DNA of 64,000 bases, taken from positions 1 through 64,000 of the forward strand of contig JAKOPT010000049.1 in NCBI GenBank assembly GCA_029778715.1, written 5' to 3'. The notes under the pieces are model-generated. The model was not told the origin of the DNA, searched no databases, and worked only from the letters and a program-made list of their open reading frames with translations. Each line of letters opens with the position of its first letter. The stretch's first letter is position 1. Positions 61,291 through 64,000 of this stretch are shown here, one piece after another. The DNA comes from Actinomycetes bacterium (lineage in GTDB: Bacteria; Actinomycetota; Actinomycetes; Actinomycetales; Dermatophilaceae). A program made the translations under genes and the position numbers.

Positions 61291-63921
61291 ATGACCGATG
61301 CCACCACCTCATCCCCTGCTGCCCGGATTCCGGAGCGGCCCTCCCTCGACGGGCTCGAGGAGAAATGGGGTCAGGTATGGCAGGAGCAGGGCACCTACCG
61401 TTTCGACCGCGACCGGGCCCTGGCCCACCCGCGCGTCGACGTGTTCGCCATCGACACTCCCCCGCCGACGGCGAGCGGGAGCCTGCACATGGGGCACGTG
61501 TTCTCGTACACGCACACCGACTGCATGGCCCGCTACAAGCGGATGGCCGGCTTCAACGTGTTCTACCCCATCGGGTGGGACGACAACGGGCTGCCCACCG
61601 AGAAGCGGGTCCAGAACTACTACGGCGTCCGCGGCGACGCGACCCTCCACTACGACCCCGACTTCACCCCGCCCTTCGAGGGCAACCGCACCTCGACCAA
61701 GGCGGCCGACGAGGCGCCGGTGAGCCGGCAGAACTTCATCGAGTTGTGCGATGTCCTCACCGTCAAGGATGAGGAAGCCTTCGAGTCCCTCTTCCGCCGG
61801 ATGGGGTTCAGCCTCGACTGGGGCATTTCCTACCGCACCATCGACGAGCACTCCCGGGCCACGAGCCAGCAGGCGTTCCTCCGCAACGTGCGCCGCGGCG
61901 AGGCCTACCAGTCGGAGGCGCCGGGTCTGTGGGATGTCACCTTCCAGACCGCGGTCGCCCAGGCCGAGTTGGAGGCCCGCGATTACCCCGGGCACTACCA
62001 CCGGGTCGCCTTCCACGCCGCTGACGGTCCGGTCTACATCGAGACCACCCGCCCCGAACTCATCCCGTCCGTGGTTGCGTTGATCGCTCACCCCGACGAC
62101 GAGCGGTATGCCGCCCGCTTCGGCACCACGGTCACCTCGCCGCTGTTCGGGGTCGAGATCCCCGTCCTGGCCCACCCGGCCGCCGAACCCGACAAGGGCG
62201 CCGGCATCGCCATGTGCTGCACCTTCGGGGACCTGACCGACGTCCAGTGGTGGCGCGACCTGCGCCTGCCCACGCGCTCGATCATCACTCGCTCGGGCCG
62301 GATGCAGGCCGAGACCCCCGAGTGGCTCACCGACCCGGCCGGTGCGGCGCTCTACGCGGACGGGGTCGCCGGGCGGACGGCATACGGGGCCCGGGAGGCG
62401 ATCGTCACCGCCTTGCGCGACACCGGGGACCTCGATGGGGAGCCGACGCCCACCCAGCGCAAGGCGAACTTCTACGAGCGCGGCGAGAAGCCCCTCGAAA
62501 TCGTGACGACCCGCCAGTGGTACATCCGCAACGGCGGACGCGACGATGCCCTGCGTGGAGCACTCGTGGGCCGGGGCGAGGAGATCGCCTTCCACCCGGC
62601 GTTCATGGGCTCGCGCTACGCCAACTGGGTCGCCGGGCTCAGCGGTGACTGGCTCGTGTCCCGGCAGCGCTTCTTCGGGGTGCCGATCCCCGTGTGGTAC
62701 CCGGTGGCCGCCGACGGCGAGGTCGACTACGACCACCCGATCCTGCCCGCCGAGAGCGAGTTGCCCGTCGACCCGGCCGCCAACCCACCGGTCGGGTATG
62801 CCGAGGAGCAGCGCGGCATACCGGGCGGGTTCGTCGGAGACCCCGACGTTCTCGACACCTGGGCCACCTCTTCGCTGACTCCGCAGATCGCCGGCGGGTG
62901 GCGCGGACTCGGTGGGGTCGAGCCGGACCCGTTGTGGGACAAGGTGTTCCCGATGGATCTGCGGCCGCAGGCGCACGACATCATCCGCACCTGGCTGTTT
63001 GCGACGGTCGTGCGCTCGCACTGGGAACACGGGTGTGTGCCGTGGACCAATGCGGCGATCAGCGGGTTCATCCTCGACCCCGACCGCAAGAAGATGTCCA
63101 AGTCCAAGGGCAACGTCGTCACCCCCGAGGACGTCGTGCGCGAACACAGCGCCGACGCGGTGCGTTATTGGGCGGCCAGCGGGCGCCTCGGCACCGACGC
63201 GGCCTACGACATCGGGCAGATGAAGGTCGGCCGGCGCCTGGCGATCAAGGTGCTCAACGCGAGCAAGTTCGCGCTCGGCTTCGGCGAGGTCGCCGGGGAC
63301 TTGCGTGCGGCCGTCACCGACCCGCTCGACCGGTCGCTACTGGCCACCTTGCGAGGCGTCATCGAGCGGGCGAGCGCGGGCTTCGAGGCCTGGGACTATG
63401 CCCGCTCCCTGGAGGCGACCGAGGCGTTCTTCTGGATGTTCTGCGACGACTACCTCGAGCTCGTCAAGGACCGGGCCTACGGCGGGCGTGGCGAGGCCGG
63501 CGCGGCCTCGGCCCGGGCCACCTTGCGCCTGGCCCTCGATGTCGTGCTGCGCCTGTTCGCCCCGATGCTGCCCTATGTCACCGAGGAGGTGTGGTCGTGG
63601 ACCCACGAGGGGTCCATCCACCGCGCGTCCTGGCCCAGCGTCGCCGACCTCCCCGAGGGCGGGGACCCCGCAGTCCTCGTCGCCGTGGGTGGGGCGTTGG
63701 CGGCGGTCCGCAAGGTGAAGTCGGAGGCCAAGGTCGGCATGCGCGCCGAGGTGGCCCGGGTGACCTTGGCCGCGCCCGAGGCGTCGGTGCCGCTCCTGGG
63801 TGCGGGTGAGGCCGATCTGCGTGCCGCCGGCCGGATCACCGGCCCGATCGCGTATGCCGCGGCCGACGAGTTCGCGGCCACCGACGCCGAACTCATCCCG
63901 GTGGCCAAGCCGGCCCGCTGA
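61291..63921 (+). CDS. valS: Valyl-tRNA synthetase
   Basis: 876 residues. HIGH-type motif DTPPPTASGSLHMGHVFSYT (about 54-73), the conserved YPIGWDDNGLPTEKRVQNYY, the editing (CP1) domain with VYIETTRPELIPSVVALIAH, and KMSKSKGN near 600-607. The anticodon-binding domain follows. There is no long C-terminal coiled coil: the protein ends shortly after the anticodon domain with a compact alpha/beta stretch. This is the shorter actinobacterial form of ValS. Charges tRNA-Val; essential housekeeping gene. Confidence 0.95.
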   Translation: MTDATTSSPAARIPERPSLDGLEEKWGQVWQEQGTYRFDRDRALAHPRVDVFAIDTPPPTASGSLHMGHVFSYTHTDCMARYKRMAGFNVFYPIGWDDNGLPTEKRVQNYYGVRGDATLHYDPDFTPPFEGNRTSTKAADEAPVSRQNFIELCDVLTVKDEEAFESLFRRMGFSLDWGISYRTIDEHSRATSQQAFLRNVRRGEAYQSEAPGLWDVTFQTAVAQAELEARDYPGHYHRVAFHAADGPVYIETTRPELIPSVVALIAHPDDERYAARFGTTVTSPLFGVEIPVLAHPAAEPDKGAGIAMCCTFGDLTDVQWWRDLRLPTRSIITRSGRMQAETPEWLTDPAGAALYADGVAGRTAYGAREAIVTALRDTGDLDGEPTPTQRKANFYERGEKPLEIVTTRQWYIRNGGRDDALRGALVGRGEEIAFHPAFMGSRYANWVAGLSGDWLVSRQRFFGVPIPVWYPVAADGEVDYDHPILPAESELPVDPAANPPVGYAEEQRGIPGGFVGDPDVLDTWATSSLTPQIAGGWRGLGGVEPDPLWDKVFPMDLRPQAHDIIRTWLFATVVRSHWEHGCVPWTNAAISGFILDPDRKKMSKSKGNVVTPEDVVREHSADAVRYWAASGRLGTDAAYDIGQMKVGRRLAIKVLNASKFALGFGEVAGDLRAAVTDPLDRSLLATLRGVIERASAGFEAWDYARSLEATEAFFWMFCDDYLELVKDRAYGGRGEAGAASARATLRLALDVVLRLFAPMLPYVTEEVWSWTHEGSIHRASWPSVADLPEGGDPAVLVAVGGALAAVRKVKSEAKVGMRAEVARVTLAAPEASVPLLGAGEADLRAAGRITGPIAYAAADEFAATDAELIPVAKPAR

Positions 63922-63930
63922 TTCGAGCCC

Positions 63931-63994
63931 ACCCCGCCCATTCGAGGTATTAACGCGCGGATTCCGCGGCGTTTTTACCTCGAATGGGCGGGGT
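63931..63994. terminator. Long perfect hairpin after valS
   Basis: The left arm ACCCCGCCCATTCGAGGTA (63931-63949) is exactly complementary to the right arm at 63976-63994, 19 bp without mismatch. Inside, AACGC-GCGG-ATT-CCGC-G-GCGTT forms a second stem. It starts ten bases after the valS stop and is very likely its terminator, or an insertion-type repeat used as one. Confidence 0.7.
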
Positions 63995-64000
63995 CGGGTG

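Overview
The window is high-GC actinobacterial chromosome. Evidence: an aerobic-type cobalamin pathway, an actinobacterial type VII (ESX) secretion locus with mycosin, a DUF222/HNH endonuclease, NUDIX/DUF4916, MazF/VapC/RelE toxin-antitoxin pairs, frequent GTG starts and ATGA start/stop overlaps. An Intrasporangiaceae/Dermatophilaceae-like host is my inference and was not tested.

Layout. (1) 0-3.2 kb: accessory start with a truncated RHH antitoxin, relics, an alpha/beta hydrolase, a LysE exporter and a Phd/RelE pair. (2) 3.2-38.7 kb: a scattered but nearly complete B12 regulon. On the minus strand are cobN followed by a bluB-cobT fusion, cbiMNQO, a MeaA-type B12-dependent mutase with its chaperone MeaB, cobL-cobM, and cobK. 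On the plus strand are cobG-cobH-cobIJ, then a ChlI/ChlD-type chelatase, cobO, a cobB-cobC fusion, cobA, cobS, cobU and cbiB. Cobalamin riboswitches precede cobN, cbiM and the chelatase gene; a decayed second copy lies upstream of the last. cobF and cobQ were not found here. Small toxin-antitoxin modules, a dnaX fragment, a deleted methyltransferase gene and a PD-(D/E)XK-like protein sit between the B12 blocks. (3) 36.0-37.8 kb: DUF222/HNH gene. (4) 39.5-47.6 kb: lower-GC accessory island holding a phosphodiesterase-superfamily gene and a small membrane protein. It is followed by nested mobile elements: a group II intron inside an ISL3 transposase gene, that ISL3 inside an IS630 transposase gene, next to an IS21-like end and an IS256 element. 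(5) 47.7-61.2 kb: a PlsC acyltransferase, then an ESX locus with eccC, two eccD-like genes, eccB, mycP, two WXG100 proteins, a Gly/Pro-rich substrate-like protein and one unknown. (6) 61.3-63.9 kb: valS, ending at a long perfect hairpin.

How it works together. Cobalt enters by CbiMNQO; CobA/I/G/J/M/L/H/K build and methylate the ring; CobB amidates it; CobN plus the ChlID-like ATPase insert cobalt; CobO adenosylates; BluB/CobT make the lower ligand; CobC/CbiB/CobU/CobS complete the nucleotide loop. MeaA and MeaB use the product. Three riboswitches give B12 feedback.

Two genome-scale signals stand out. The first is a hugely over-represented short motif, GTATGCCG/CGGCATAC, found throughout the core-like DNA but absent from the mobile island and the DUF222 gene. 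The second is a set of five 32-bp palindromes inserted in frame into the cobB-cobC fusion gene.
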